Below are positions 54,819 to 63,200 of a stretch of DNA of 64,000 bases, piece by piece. The stretch spans positions 1 to 64,000 of the forward strand of contig NZ_CAKRDI010000001.1 in assembly GCF_934309415.1 (NCBI RefSeq), in the 5' to 3' direction. A program made the position numbers and the translations under genes. The notes under the pieces are model-generated. The model saw nothing but the letters and a program-made list of their open reading frames with translations, was not told the origin of the DNA and searched no databases. This DNA is from an uncultured Mediterraneibacter sp. GTDB taxonomy: Bacteria; Bacillota; Clostridia; Lachnospirales; Lachnospiraceae. The stretch's first letter is position 1. Each line of letters begins with the position of its first letter.

Positions 54819-55043
54819 GTGGAGGACATTAAGTTAGGTGTTCGAATATGTTCTATATTTTTAGGGATGGTCGTGTGGATGAAAATTTGGGTATATTGGC
54901 TCGATAACGGTAAGGGTATTATATCTATGAACAAACATAATTCAGAATTTAATAAATGGTTCTATCTAGGTCTATTCTATATACTTTGGTTTATTGGACA
55001 TGGATTTGGCATTATGTTTCTGATTGTTTGGGCTTGGTCGTAA
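54819..55043 (+). CDS. Membrane protein, tandem family member 1 (74 aa)
   Basis: GTG start behind GGAGGTGATACT. MEDIKLGVRICSIFLGMVVWMKIWVYW...WFYLGLFYILWFIGHGFGIMFLIVWAWS: two hydrophobic segments and a WAWS end. Shares layout with the next two genes. Confidence 0.62.
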   Translation: MEDIKLGVRICSIFLGMVVWMKIWVYWLDNGKGIISMNKHNSEFNKWFYLGLFYILWFIGHGFGIMFLIVWAWS

Positions 55044-55056
55044 GTGAGGTATTATT

Positions 55057-55251
55057 ATGGAAGAAATAAAAATCATATTGAGATTGGTGAGTATAGGGAC
55101 TATTGGTAGCATATATTTAGCTAGTTGGAAATATTTCTTTGAAGCTAACGGATATGTTTTTGATGACGTTCCTAGTGGTTTATATTACGTAGCGTTCTTT
55201 GGATTGCACGTCTTAGCTATTATTGGAGTGTTCATTTGGGCTTGGCTGTAA
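55057..55251 (+). CDS. Membrane protein, tandem family member 2 (64 aa)
   Basis: MEEIKIILRLVSIGTIGSIYLASWKYFFEANGYVFDDVPSGLYYVAFFGLHVLAIIGVFIWAWL. Same M-E-(E/D)-x-K start, two hydrophobic segments and I-W-A-W end as its neighbours. Function unknown. Confidence 0.62.
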   Translation: MEEIKIILRLVSIGTIGSIYLASWKYFFEANGYVFDDVPSGLYYVAFFGLHVLAIIGVFIWAWL

Positions 55252-55263
55252 GGAGGAATTATT

Positions 55264-55494
55264 ATGGAAGAATATAAAATTATTGGAAGACAGGTATCTG
55301 TAGCTGCTATTTTGTGTATATACGTATTAATTTGGATAATTGTACGTGAGGGTTGGTATGAATACACCGCTGAACTTTATGACGATTGGTGCTGGGAGAA
55401 AGTACTTGGGATATTTTGTCGTATTTGGGCTTATGGTCATATCGTACTTATCGTCGGGGGTATAATCGCTTGGTTCATATGGAGCTGGATATAA
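55264..55494 (+). CDS. Membrane protein, tandem family member 3 (76 aa)
   Basis: MEEYKIIGRQVSVAAILCIYVLIWIIVREGWYEYTAELYDDWCWEKVLGIFCRIWAYGHIVLIVGGIIAWFIWSWI. Third of a tandem set, probably from local duplications. AAGGAGGAATTATT precedes it; its stop abuts motif P27. Confidence 0.62.
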   Translation: MEEYKIIGRQVSVAAILCIYVLIWIIVREGWYEYTAELYDDWCWEKVLGIFCRIWAYGHIVLIVGGIIAWFIWSWI

Positions 55495-55495
55495 T

Positions 55496-55521
55496 CGCGA
55501 GGAAATCATGCCCTATTATGA
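55496..55521 (+). promoter_or_regulatory. Phage-type promoter motif P27
   Basis: CGCG-N16-TTATGA, 27 bp before ATG 55549. Confidence 0.75.
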
Positions 55522-55548
55522 AAAAATAAGAAAGGGGTATTGATATTT

Positions 55549-55785
55549 ATGAAACCTAATATTGATTTTGAGAAAATTGTAGAAGCAGCGCAATTATATA
55601 GACCGGATGTACTTTCGCCGTATGTGATAATGGGTGAATTAGTGGGAGCACTAACGTCTCAGATTGCTATCGCGGAGAGTGCTGAGAGGATACTTGATAA
55701 TTGGCGACGTAATATTTACAGAAAAAAGAAATCAAACAATTGGTTACGTATGCATAAAATACTAATGAGAAGAAGAGGGCTTTAG
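55549..55785 (+). CDS. Basic-tailed small protein (78 aa)
   Basis: MKPNIDFEKIVEAAQLYRPDVLSPYVIMGELVGALTSQIAIAESAERILDNWRRNIYRKKKSNNWLRMHKILMRRRGL. The helical body is followed by a strongly basic C-terminus. ATTGATATTTATG junction. Unknown. Confidence 0.62.
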   Translation: MKPNIDFEKIVEAAQLYRPDVLSPYVIMGELVGALTSQIAIAESAERILDNWRRNIYRKKKSNNWLRMHKILMRRRGL

Positions 55786-55810
55786 AGAAATCTAAGGCTT
55801 TCTTTTGTTT
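55777..55810 (+). terminator. Intrinsic terminator
   Basis: AGGGCTTTAGA / TCTAAGGCTTT stem with GAAA loop, like the one at 8011. Confidence 0.7.
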
Positions 55811-55824
55811 TATGGAGGTAGATT

Positions 55825-56208
55825 ATGAGAGAAATTATGTTTAACGGTGAGAAAGTTACTATAGTTAAAGCATCCAGCGGTGGTGACTATCATTATTGGG
55901 ATACTAACGCAATCATTATATTCCGAGGCGAGACGTATCGCTTATATGACATAGGTTCCGCTTCTGGTTGTTATCCGCCGTGCAGTCGTGGTGTTAGAAA
56001 GGGCGAGTTTAATAGATTATTCGGGGATGCACAAAGACGCTGGGACGATACGGTAGACGATTGGGAAGAGATGGATGCATTAATTATAAGCTTATTGACA
56101 TCGTTCGTCGAATCTGGTGCTAAAGAAGATTGGTCAATACAGGGATATGATCTTGACGATGAAGCAGAAGTGTTTGTTGATAGAGATATGGTAGTAGATA
56201 GCTTATGA
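55825..56208 (+). CDS. Hypothetical protein (127 aa)
   Basis: MREIMFNGEKVTIVKASSGGDYHYWDTNAIIIFRGETYRLYDIGSASGCYPPCSRGVRKGEFNRLFGDAQRRWDDTVDDWEEMDALI. Soluble, acidic end. ATGGAGGTAGATT precedes it. ATGA overlap with the next. Confidence 0.6.
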   Translation: MREIMFNGEKVTIVKASSGGDYHYWDTNAIIIFRGETYRLYDIGSASGCYPPCSRGVRKGEFNRLFGDAQRRWDDTVDDWEEMDALIISLLTSFVESGAKEDWSIQGYDLDDEAEVFVDRDMVVDSL

Positions 56209-56414
56209 GTATAGATACAATTATTGTTGGTAGTGTGATTTATTGGTGGTTATGCAGCTGGATATTTTGGAAGAAATACAACTATAAAATAGTAGATAGT
56301 TATGATCGTTTTAGCTTTTGGTGGTGAATCGAAGTTTACTATATGTTCTTCTTCACAGTGAATGGGCTTGTACTTGTTTATTGTTTGACCAAAGTTATGA
56401 TGATATTACCTTAG
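56205..56414 (+). pseudogene. Membrane-protein gene with in-frame TGA
   Basis: ATG 56205 reads MSIDTIIVGSVIYWWLCSWIFWKKYNYKIVDSYDRFSFWW and stops at TGA 56325-56327. The same frame then continues IEVYYMFFFTVNGLVLVYCLTKVMMILP to a TAG. A TGG to TGA change would explain this. The 40-residue product alone has one membrane helix. Confidence 0.5.
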
Positions 56415-56434
56415 AGAAAGGAGTATTGATATTT

Positions 56435-56881
56435 ATGGGTAAGAGTTATAAAGAGCGATTACAAACTCGATTAAGGGACGATTTCGTGTTATTAAGCACT
56501 GGATATTTGTACAAACTGTATGATGGCGAATTGAAAGAGTACAAAGGCGAAGTTGGTTACAATGAGCGATATAATTCGTTAGTATCTAAAGGTACTCGTG
56601 GGCGTGGTAAATTTATGGTCTACGACGAAGATGGTTTACTCGATAAGATGTTCGTGGTTCCGCTCAATGCAGCAGAAGTTTATAACAATATAGTGTGGTT
56701 GAGAGAATCCGATAAATTCGTAGCAGCACTGATTTTAGGTACGTATGAGCATAGACAAATTGAGAGATTAGAAGCGGAACTTATAGAACACAGGAAATAT
56801 AGAGATCAGCTGACCGCCGTAGCAAATGGACTATTGAAAGAAACCGGTGAGGAGACTGGAGGTAATAGTGATGAAAATTAG
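56435..56881 (+). CDS. Hypothetical protein (148 aa)
   Basis: MGKSYKERLQTRLRDDFVLLSTGYLYKLYDGELKEYKGEVGYNERYNSLVSKGTRGRGKFMVYDEDGLLDKMFVVPLNAAEVYNNIVWLRESD..., ending in a coiled helix. GGAGTATTGATATTTATG junction sets the start. Family not recognised. Confidence 0.6.
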   Translation: MGKSYKERLQTRLRDDFVLLSTGYLYKLYDGELKEYKGEVGYNERYNSLVSKGTRGRGKFMVYDEDGLLDKMFVVPLNAAEVYNNIVWLRESDKFVAALILGTYEHRQIERLEAELIEHRKYRDQLTAVANGLLKETGEETGGNSDEN

Positions 56882-57293
56882 AATTGTTGGACCTGATGAG
56901 TATGGTTGGTATTATGGGTTGGTTTACAGAGACCTCGGTGGTGTTAGCGGATACTGGGATAATGTTACTGGTTATTGTAGTATGAAGATAGAATGTTATC
57001 TTAAATTACGGAGGTATGTGAAGTTCAAAGATTATGAGGTGCCTAGTAAAGAGTTTGATATTTCTGTGAAAAAGAAAAAGAAACTGAATCTACTCAAATC
57101 ACTTAATGGGTGGGCGGATGCTATGATTCGTGTCACGTTGTTTATGATATTTTCAATTTTATTTGAAGAGATTACCGGTATAGGTAGATGGTCGTGCTAC
57201 TGGATTCTTTGTGTCGTGTACATATTGTGCGTATTGTTGAAGAATAAAATTAATAAAGTAAAGAACGGAGATAATGAGAATGGAGAAAACTAG
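56871..57293 (+). CDS. Two-span membrane protein (140 aa)
   Basis: A soluble N-terminal half (MKIRIVGPDEYGWYYGLVYRDLGGVSGYWDNVTG) then two hydrophobic helices (ADAMIRVTLFMIFSILFEEI, and GRWSCYWILCVVYILCVLL). GGAGGTAATAGTG precedes ATG 56871. Overlaps both neighbours. Unknown. Confidence 0.62.
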   Translation: MKIRIVGPDEYGWYYGLVYRDLGGVSGYWDNVTGYCSMKIECYLKLRRYVKFKDYEVPSKEFDISVKKKKKLNLLKSLNGWADAMIRVTLFMIFSILFEEITGIGRWSCYWILCVVYILCVLLKNKINKVKNGDNENGEN

Positions 57294-57501
57294 AATCATC
57301 AAATCTAAGCGGACTGGAAAATATTATGGACAAGCTTATGAAGATATTGAGTTTCCACTAGGTAGTGGTGAGATCAGTCGCAGGTGGATAAATGTTACCG
57401 AGCCTCATCGTACAAAGTCTGGCGCAGAAAAGGAACTCCAACTTAACGAAAGGAGACGTGAGCAGTGGCTGAAAAAACAAAGAGACGGGGGAGACCGTTA
57501 A
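57280..57501 (+). CDS. Basic small protein (73 aa)
   Basis: MEKTRIIKSKRTGKYYGQAYEDIEFPLGSGEISRRWINVTEPHRTKSGAEKELQLNERRREQWLKKQRDGG, charged, helical end. Overlaps the ribbon-helix-helix gene by 37 bp, so the two are probably coupled. Confidence 0.58.
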   Translation: MEKTRIIKSKRTGKYYGQAYEDIEFPLGSGEISRRWINVTEPHRTKSGAEKELQLNERRREQWLKKQRDGGDR

Positions 57502-57665
57502 AGGGAGATACTAAAAAGAACGTGGTGGCGATGCGTATTGACGATAATACTCGTGATATGTTGAATGATATTTGTATGAATTATGGCGTATCGAAGTCGG
57601 AGTTGATTCAGAAATGGGCTAAAAATCAGCACGAAATGATGAAAATGGGCGTTGAATTATTGTAA
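57465..57665 (+). CDS. Ribbon-helix-helix DNA-binding protein (66 aa)
   Basis: GTG start; MAEKTKRRGRPLKGDTKKNVVAMRIDDNTRDMLNDICMNYGVSKSELIQKWAKNQHEM: basic arm, beta strand (VVAMRIDD) and helix-turn-helix pair with G-V-S-K-S-E-L, a CopG/Arc-type fold. Its stop overlaps the first TGTAAACA of the downstream array. It may bind that array to control replication, partition or its own transcription. Confidence 0.78.
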   Translation: MAEKTKRRGRPLKGDTKKNVVAMRIDDNTRDMLNDICMNYGVSKSELIQKWAKNQHEMMKMGVELL

Positions 57666-57999
57666 ACATTTAATCAATTTTTTGTAAACATTTATTATTT
57701 TTAGGGTATTTTTTGTAAACATTTAATCGATTTCGATTTTTTGTAAACATTAATTCGGGCTAAAAAGTACCATTTTAGGTCATTTTCGGCTAATTTAGGT
57801 TAAAAATGGGCTGTTTTTGGGTGAAAATCGTCATATTTTAGCATTTTTCGATTTTTTGTAAACATTAATTCGAAAAAAATATATACTACTTATATTCCCA
57901 TGAGGGCGTTTTAAACAATAGTTTACAAAATGTAAACAATAGTTTAAAAACACTTTTATAAAAGTACAAAAGCATGAAAAAACGTATTTTTTGTAAACA
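57661..57999 (+). repeat. TGTAAACA iteron-like array
   Basis: AT-rich 345-bp gene-free stretch with seven direct TGTAAACA copies (57661, 57683, 57714, 57742, 57857, 57931, 57992) and one inverted partial (GTTTACA at 57921). Three copies share TTTTTTGTAAACATTAATTC. Spacing is irregular, so it is not a CRISPR. Candidate origin or operator/centromere for the adjacent regulators. Confidence 0.75.
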
Positions 58000-58031
58000 T
58001 TAATTCATTTTTGGCGAAAAGGAGTAAAAAC

Positions 58032-58442
58032 ATGGAAATAAATAAAGATTACTGGACACCAATACTTAATGACTTTATAAACGACTATCCGAATATGGGT
58101 GACGAGATAGCAAAATGGTATCCATGTGGCAGATACGAAATATGTATCGAGTTAAAGAACGGTAGAAAATATATTTATGACATGATCGAACGATTTCCAA
58201 GACCTGTCAGTGACGATATATCTTCTGTTAGAAGTGAAGAAGAGTGGCGTAAGAACTTTTCTATAAAACTTAGAAAGAGACTTAGCGAAGTCAGTATGGA
58301 TCAAGAAGAGCTTAGTGAACGTGCTAACTTGTCGAGGATCACTGTTAGTAAGTACGTCAGAGGTATTAGTACTCCGAGCGCGTATAACCTTTTGAAAATC
58401 GCTACGGTTCTCAGATCACCATTATCAGAACTCGTCTATTGA
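58032..58442 (+). CDS. XRE-type helix-turn-helix regulator (136 aa)
   Basis: The N-terminal part (MEINKDYWTPILNDFINDYPNMGDEIAKWYPCGRYEICIELKNGRKYIYDMIERF) is a small unknown domain; the C-terminal part (FSIKLRKRLSEVSMDQEELSERANLSRITVSKYVRGISTPSAYNLLKIATVL) is a Cro/CI-type HTH. It starts 32 bp after the last TGTAAACA copy, behind AAAAGGAGTAAAAAC. Could be a repressor of the array region. Confidence 0.8.
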   Translation: MEINKDYWTPILNDFINDYPNMGDEIAKWYPCGRYEICIELKNGRKYIYDMIERFPRPVSDDISSVRSEEEWRKNFSIKLRKRLSEVSMDQEELSERANLSRITVSKYVRGISTPSAYNLLKIATVLRSPLSELVY

Positions 58443-58468
58443 TATTTTCGAAAGGAGTCTATAGTCCG

Positions 58469-58963
58469 ATGGATAAGGAAGAATGGAAACCAGTTTCTAA
58501 CAACCCGTCATACGAAGTAAGTCCTGAAGGTAACGTTCGTAATTCGAAAACTGGAAGAGTGTTGTCACCGCATATTTCCGATAACGGATACGAAGAAGTG
58601 AACCTGTATAATAAAGATTCACAGAAATGGCAACATAAAAAAATACGTAACCTTGTCGGCGAAGTATATGTGCCTGGTCGTGCTGACGGATTATGTCTAA
58701 TAAATAAAGACGGTAACAAATTACATAGTTCAGCAGATAACCTTGAATGGGGTACACGAAAAGACGTTACACGTATTATGTACGAGAATGGATATTCTGT
58801 GGATAGTTTAAAGAAACCTATACGATGTATAGAAACCGGAAAAACGTACGAGTCGATATCAGCATGTGCTAAAGAACTCGGTATTTCAAGAACCACCATT
58901 AGTCGATGTATCAACAACGTATCGAAAAATAATTTGGGATATACATTTGAACTAATTAAATAA
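58469..58963 (+). CDS. NUMOD4/HNH-type protein with altered active site (164 aa)
   Basis: EWKPVSNNPSYEVSPEGNVRNSKTGRVLSPHISDNGYEEVNLYN is NUMOD4-like; KIRNLVGEVYVPGRADGLCLINKDGNKLHSSADNLEWGTRKD fills the HNH position; KPIRCIETGKTYESISACAKELGISRTTISRCINN is a NUMOD1-type helix-turn-helix. The usual HRLV and NHKDGN histidines are replaced (IRNLV, INKDGN), so cleavage is doubtful and a DNA-binding role is more likely. GAAAGGAGTCTATAG precedes it. Confidence 0.78.
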   Translation: MDKEEWKPVSNNPSYEVSPEGNVRNSKTGRVLSPHISDNGYEEVNLYNKDSQKWQHKKIRNLVGEVYVPGRADGLCLINKDGNKLHSSADNLEWGTRKDVTRIMYENGYSVDSLKKPIRCIETGKTYESISACAKELGISRTTISRCINNVSKNNLGYTFELIK

Positions 58964-58976
58964 ATATTATAAACAG

Positions 58977-59010
58977 GAGCGCTAAATTTACAGGCGCTCT
59001 TATTTTTTGC
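58977..59010 (+). terminator. Intrinsic terminator
   Basis: GAGCGC / GCGCTC stem with TTATTTTTTG. Confidence 0.7.
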
Positions 59011-59046
59011 GCTCAAAAACTAAAAAACTACCCCTATATAACCGAC

Positions 59047-59072
59047 CGCGTAAAAATCATGCCCTTTTATGA
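59047..59072 (+). promoter_or_regulatory. Phage-type promoter motif P28
   Basis: CGCG-N16-TTATGA. Unlike most copies it has no start codon within 40 bp; the next element is the tRNA 158 bp downstream. The intervening 160 bp holds no gene. Confidence 0.7.
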
Positions 59073-59230
59073 GGAGAAGGGTAAAGTTGCCCTGAAATTT
59101 TTGGAAGAACGGTAACTATGTAAATAATGGTTTCAAGTATTTATATCTGTGTTTTCTTCGATGTGCAATAAAATTCTATTTTGTTTGTTCCAAAATTTTC
59201 AGAACGATTATACCTTTCTCTTTATATTTA

Positions 59231-59304
59231 GGACCTTTAGTTCAGTGGTAGAACAATCGTCTCATAAGCGATAAGTCGTAAGGGTTCGATTCCCACAAGG
59301 TCCA
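59231..59304 (+). tRNA. tRNA with CAT anticodon
   Basis: A 7-bp acceptor GGACCTT / AAGGTCC, a D-arm GTTC-AGTGGTA-GAAC, an anticodon stem ATCGT / GCGAT with loop CTCATAA (CAT; Met, or Ile if lysidine-modified), and a T-arm with TTCGATT but only three good pairs (AAGGG / CCCAC). No encoded CCA. Located between a motif copy and nuclease genes, as phage tRNAs often are. Confidence 0.8.
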
Positions 59305-59320
59305 TAGGGAGGAAGATCAC

Positions 59321-59611
59321 ATGTTAGAGAGTCAGTTTCAAGCAAAACTTATCAAGGAAATTAAAAAAGAGTTTCCGGGTTCAATGGTTTTGAAAAATGA
59401 CCCTACGTATATTCAGGGAATTCCAGATCTGATTGTTTTGTATAAAGACAAGTGGGCGGCACTGGAAGTTAAGAAAAGTGCAAAAGCAAGTCATCAACCG
59501 AATCAGGATTATTACGTTTCTAAAATGAACGAAATGTCCCATTCGGTTTTTGTATATCCAGAAAACAAAGATGAAGTGATGTCTGATCTCAGACAAAAGT
59601 TTAACGGGTAG
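59321..59611 (+). CDS. VRR-NUC nuclease (96 aa)
   Basis: LESQFQAKLIKEIKKEFPGSMVLKNDPTYIQGIPDLIVLYKDKWAALEVKKSAKASHQPNQDYYVSKM holds the PD-(D/E)xK core of the stand-alone VRR-NUC family: GIPD (Asp near 31) and LEVK (Glu, Lys near 49-51). Such phage enzymes act as structure-specific endonucleases or Holliday-junction resolvases. GGGAGGAAGATCAC precedes it. Confidence 0.88.
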   Translation: MLESQFQAKLIKEIKKEFPGSMVLKNDPTYIQGIPDLIVLYKDKWAALEVKKSAKASHQPNQDYYVSKMNEMSHSVFVYPENKDEVMSDLRQKFNG

Positions 59612-59624
59612 AAAGGAGTTAACT

Positions 59625-60251
59625 ATGATCTTCGACAAACATCCGGAGTTACGTGGAAAACACGCAGCTCTCGCACCAAGCCAACCGTATTGGCTAAACT
59701 ATACGGACGAACAGTTATTTCAGAATTACGCAAGTGCATACGCGCAGAGCATGGGTACGTCATTGCACGAGCTTGCTGAGAATCTGATCAGAAACAATCT
59801 GAAACTTAAAAAGGGCGATAAGCTGGTAGTATTATCACATTTGCTCAATGACCATATTCCACGTAACGTAATTGATATGGACAGAATTTACGGTAATTTC
59901 GTGAGCTATGTAAACGACGCTATTAGCTTCAAACTTACACCGGAACAGCCATTATATTATTCACCATATTGTTTCGGAACAGCCGATGCTATTTCTTTTA
60001 GAAATAACTTCCTCAGAATCCATGATTATAAATCTGGAACACACCCGGCAAAAATGCAGCAGTTACTTGTATATGCGTCTATATTCTGTCTTGAATACAA
60101 AATCAAACCGGGAGAAATCGATACAGAACTTCGTATCTATCAGAATGGAGAAATCGTATATCACAATCCAACTGCAGAAGATCTCGCACCAATTATGGAT
60201 TGTATTATCCATCACAGCAGAATAATGGAAGCACTTCACGGGGAGGGTTAG
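59625..60251 (+). CDS. Cas4/RecB-like PD-(D/E)xK exonuclease (208 aa)
   Basis: MGTSLHELAENLI (His near 48), FGTADAISF (Asp near 121), LRIHDYKSGTHPAKMQQLLVYASIF (D-Y-K-x-G then the Q motif). This is the RecB/Cas4 nuclease motif set without a four-cysteine cluster. Probably a recombination or processing nuclease. It shares an operon with the VRR-NUC and RNA-polymerase-like genes. Confidence 0.85.
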   Translation: MIFDKHPELRGKHAALAPSQPYWLNYTDEQLFQNYASAYAQSMGTSLHELAENLIRNNLKLKKGDKLVVLSHLLNDHIPRNVIDMDRIYGNFVSYVNDAISFKLTPEQPLYYSPYCFGTADAISFRNNFLRIHDYKSGTHPAKMQQLLVYASIFCLEYKIKPGEIDTELRIYQNGEIVYHNPTAEDLAPIMDCIIHHSRIMEALHGEG

Positions 60252-60255
60252 GGCA

Positions 60256-63200
60256 ATGAATCCTATAGCAGAAGAGATAGCCGAATACTATGGTATGGCA
60301 GATACAGTCAAAGAAGAAAAACTTTCGCATTACGGGATGCCACGAAGAAGCGGGCGATATCCGTATGGATCAGGAGAAAATCCTTTCCAGCATGGACGAG
60401 ATTTCCTTGGACGTATCGCTGATATGAAAAAAGAAAACTTCACATATACAGATGACGATGGCGTTACGTATACTGGTGAAAAAGCTATTTATAAATCGTT
60501 TGGTCTCACATCATCAGAGTATCGTAGGCAGGTAAGTTGGGCACGATATGAGAAACGATTGCTTGATGTTGAGACTGCTAAAGGTCTTAAAGCTGATGGA
60601 CTCGGCGCTACGGAGATCGGTAGAAAAATGGGCATTCCAGAATCTACAGTACGTTCTCTTTTAAATCCAGCTTCAGAAGATAGAATGGGACAAGCAATGG
60701 AGACCGTTAATTTTCTTCGTAAGCAGCTGGAAGAAAAAAGTATGCTCGACGTTGGAGCTGGAACTGAAATTAGTTTGGGAATTCCAAGAACACGATTAGA
60801 CACAGCTCTTGATTATCTTGAAAAAGCTGAAGGTTGTCCAGTTTACGGTGGAGGAATCCCACAGCCTACAAACACAAATCAGCAGACTAACCAGAAAGTG
60901 TTATGTCTTCCTGGAACAGAAAAGAAAGAAATCTACGATTACAGTAAAGTAAAAACCATTGACGATTATACGTCATCTGATGGTGGAGAATCGTATCAGA
61001 GAAAATTTACATATCCTACAAGTCTTGATTCTAAAAGATTGAAAATCAGATACGCTGAGGATAAAGGTCCGGACGGCGCAACTGGTCTTGACAAAGATGG
61101 AATCATTGAATTGAGACCTGGAGTTCAGGATTTATCGTTGAGCGGTTCTCGATATTCACAGGTCCGTATCATGGTTGATGGTACACATTATCTTAAAGGT
61201 ATGGCCGTATACTCAAACGATATGCCCGATGGTGTTGATGTAATATTCAACACAAACAAAAAGAAAGGTACCCCGCAGACCGATGTACTTAAGAAAATTA
61301 AATCAGATCCAGACAATCCGTTTGGTTCATTGATCAAAGATGCAGACCAAGGTGGTCAGTACTGGTATACAGATAAGAAGACTGGTGAAAAGAAACTGGG
61401 GCTTATCAACAAACGTGCCGATGAAGGTGATTGGACAGAGTGGGATAATGTTTTACCATCTCAGTTCTTAGCTAAACAGTCAAAGACTATGGCACAGAAA
61501 CAGCTGAATCTTGCTAAAGCAGATAAAGTAGCAGAGTTTGATGAGTATTGCAAGTTAACCAACCCTACGATTAAAAGTCATTTGCTTATGAAGTTCGCAG
61601 ACAATTGCGATTCAGCAGCAGTCCATCTTAAAGCAGCAGCGTTACCAGGACAGAAGTATCATGTTATTGTTCCAATCAATACTTTAAAAGATACAGAGAT
61701 CTATGCACCAGGTTATGAAACAGGGACTAAACTTGCCCTTGTACGTTATCCACACGGAGGCATCTTCGAGATCCCAATTCTTACAGTAAATAATAAGAAC
61801 AAGTTGGGTAAAGAGATTATCGGCGATAAAAGTATTGACGCTGTCGGTATTAACCATAAGATTGCCGACCAGTTATCAGGAGCAGACTTCGATGGCGACA
61901 CAGTAATGTGTATTCCTACACATGATGCTAGCGGAAAAGTTAAGATTAATAATAAGAGACCTTTAAAAGATCTTGAAGGGTTCGATCCTAAGTTGTCTTA
62001 TGGTGGAACCAAGACCGTAGATGCAAATGGCGTAGAACATTATACACGTAACGGTCAGGAGTATCCAATTATGAAAGACACTCAGAAACAGATGGGTGTT
62101 ATTTCTAATCTTATTACAGACATGACATTAGCCGGAGCACCTGATCCAAAGATTGCAAGAGCTGTTAAACACAGCATGGTGGTTATTGACGCTGAGAAAC
62201 ATCACTTGGATTACAAAGCCAGCGAAGTTGAAAACGACATCGCATCACTTAAGAAAGAGTTCCAGATCAATGTCGATAAGAACGGAAAAATTAAGTATGG
62301 CGGTGCCAGCACATTACTGTCACGTGCTAAAGGACAGGAAACAGTATCAAAACGTAAAGGTGATTTTAAAACGAATCTCCCAGGCAAAGACTACTATGAT
62401 CCGAACAGACCAATAGGTGCTAAGCTTTGGAATAATACAGATGATCTCTACTATCCAGTACGCAAAACAAATAAGAAGACTGGCATGATCGAGTATACAA
62501 CTACTGACGGAAAGAAAATCGCATTCGACCCTAAGGATAAGAAAGCCTACGAGAGATATAATGCAGTAGAGGTAGTGGATAAGAAGACTGGTAAAGTCAG
62601 GTTTACTGATAGTACCGGCACGATCGAATATGCTGTAAAGCAGCGTACACAAAAAAGTACAAGAATGGCAGAGACTGATGATGCGTTTAACTTAGTATCT
62701 CAGTATCGTCATCCAATGGAGCTCATCTACGCCCAGTATGCGAATGACATGAAAGCCCTGGCTAATAAAGCTCGCGTTGAAGCAGCTAATGCCGGCAAGA
62801 TACCGTATAGTGCAGACGCTAAGAAAAAATATAGTACAGAGGTAGCCTCATTAGATAGCAAACTCATGGAAGCCCAGAAGAACCAACCTAGAGAGAGGGA
62901 GGCACTACGTAGGGCTAATGTAGAGATTGTTACTAAAAAAGCAGCTGACCCGGACATGAAGAAGGACGATATAAAGAAACTTAAGCAGCGCTCTGTCGTT
63001 AAGTATCGTTCGGAAGTCGGTTCTGTTGCAAGACGTGACAGGAATATTGAGATTACAGACAGCGAGTGGGAGGCTATCCAGGCAGGAGCTATCACAGAGT
63101 CTAAACTTAAGAAGATACTTAATAACACAGACATCGATAAGCTTAGAGAACGCGCAACACCTCGACTTATAAACTCTCCAAGTGCCGCACAGATTTCTCG

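Noticed and set aside
56205..56414. TGA read as tryptophan (recoded genome)
   Set aside because: TGA is the normal, well-placed stop of many genes in the window, so only a local mutation or read-through is plausible.
57661..57999. CRISPR array
   Set aside because: Repeat core is only 8 bp (up to about 20 bp in three copies), spacing varies from 22 to 115 bp and no cas genes are near.
4601..59072. ATG inside TTATGA as translation start
   Set aside because: In many copies this ATG gives a short or out-of-frame peptide. A proper Shine-Dalgarno and start lie 14-39 bp downstream.
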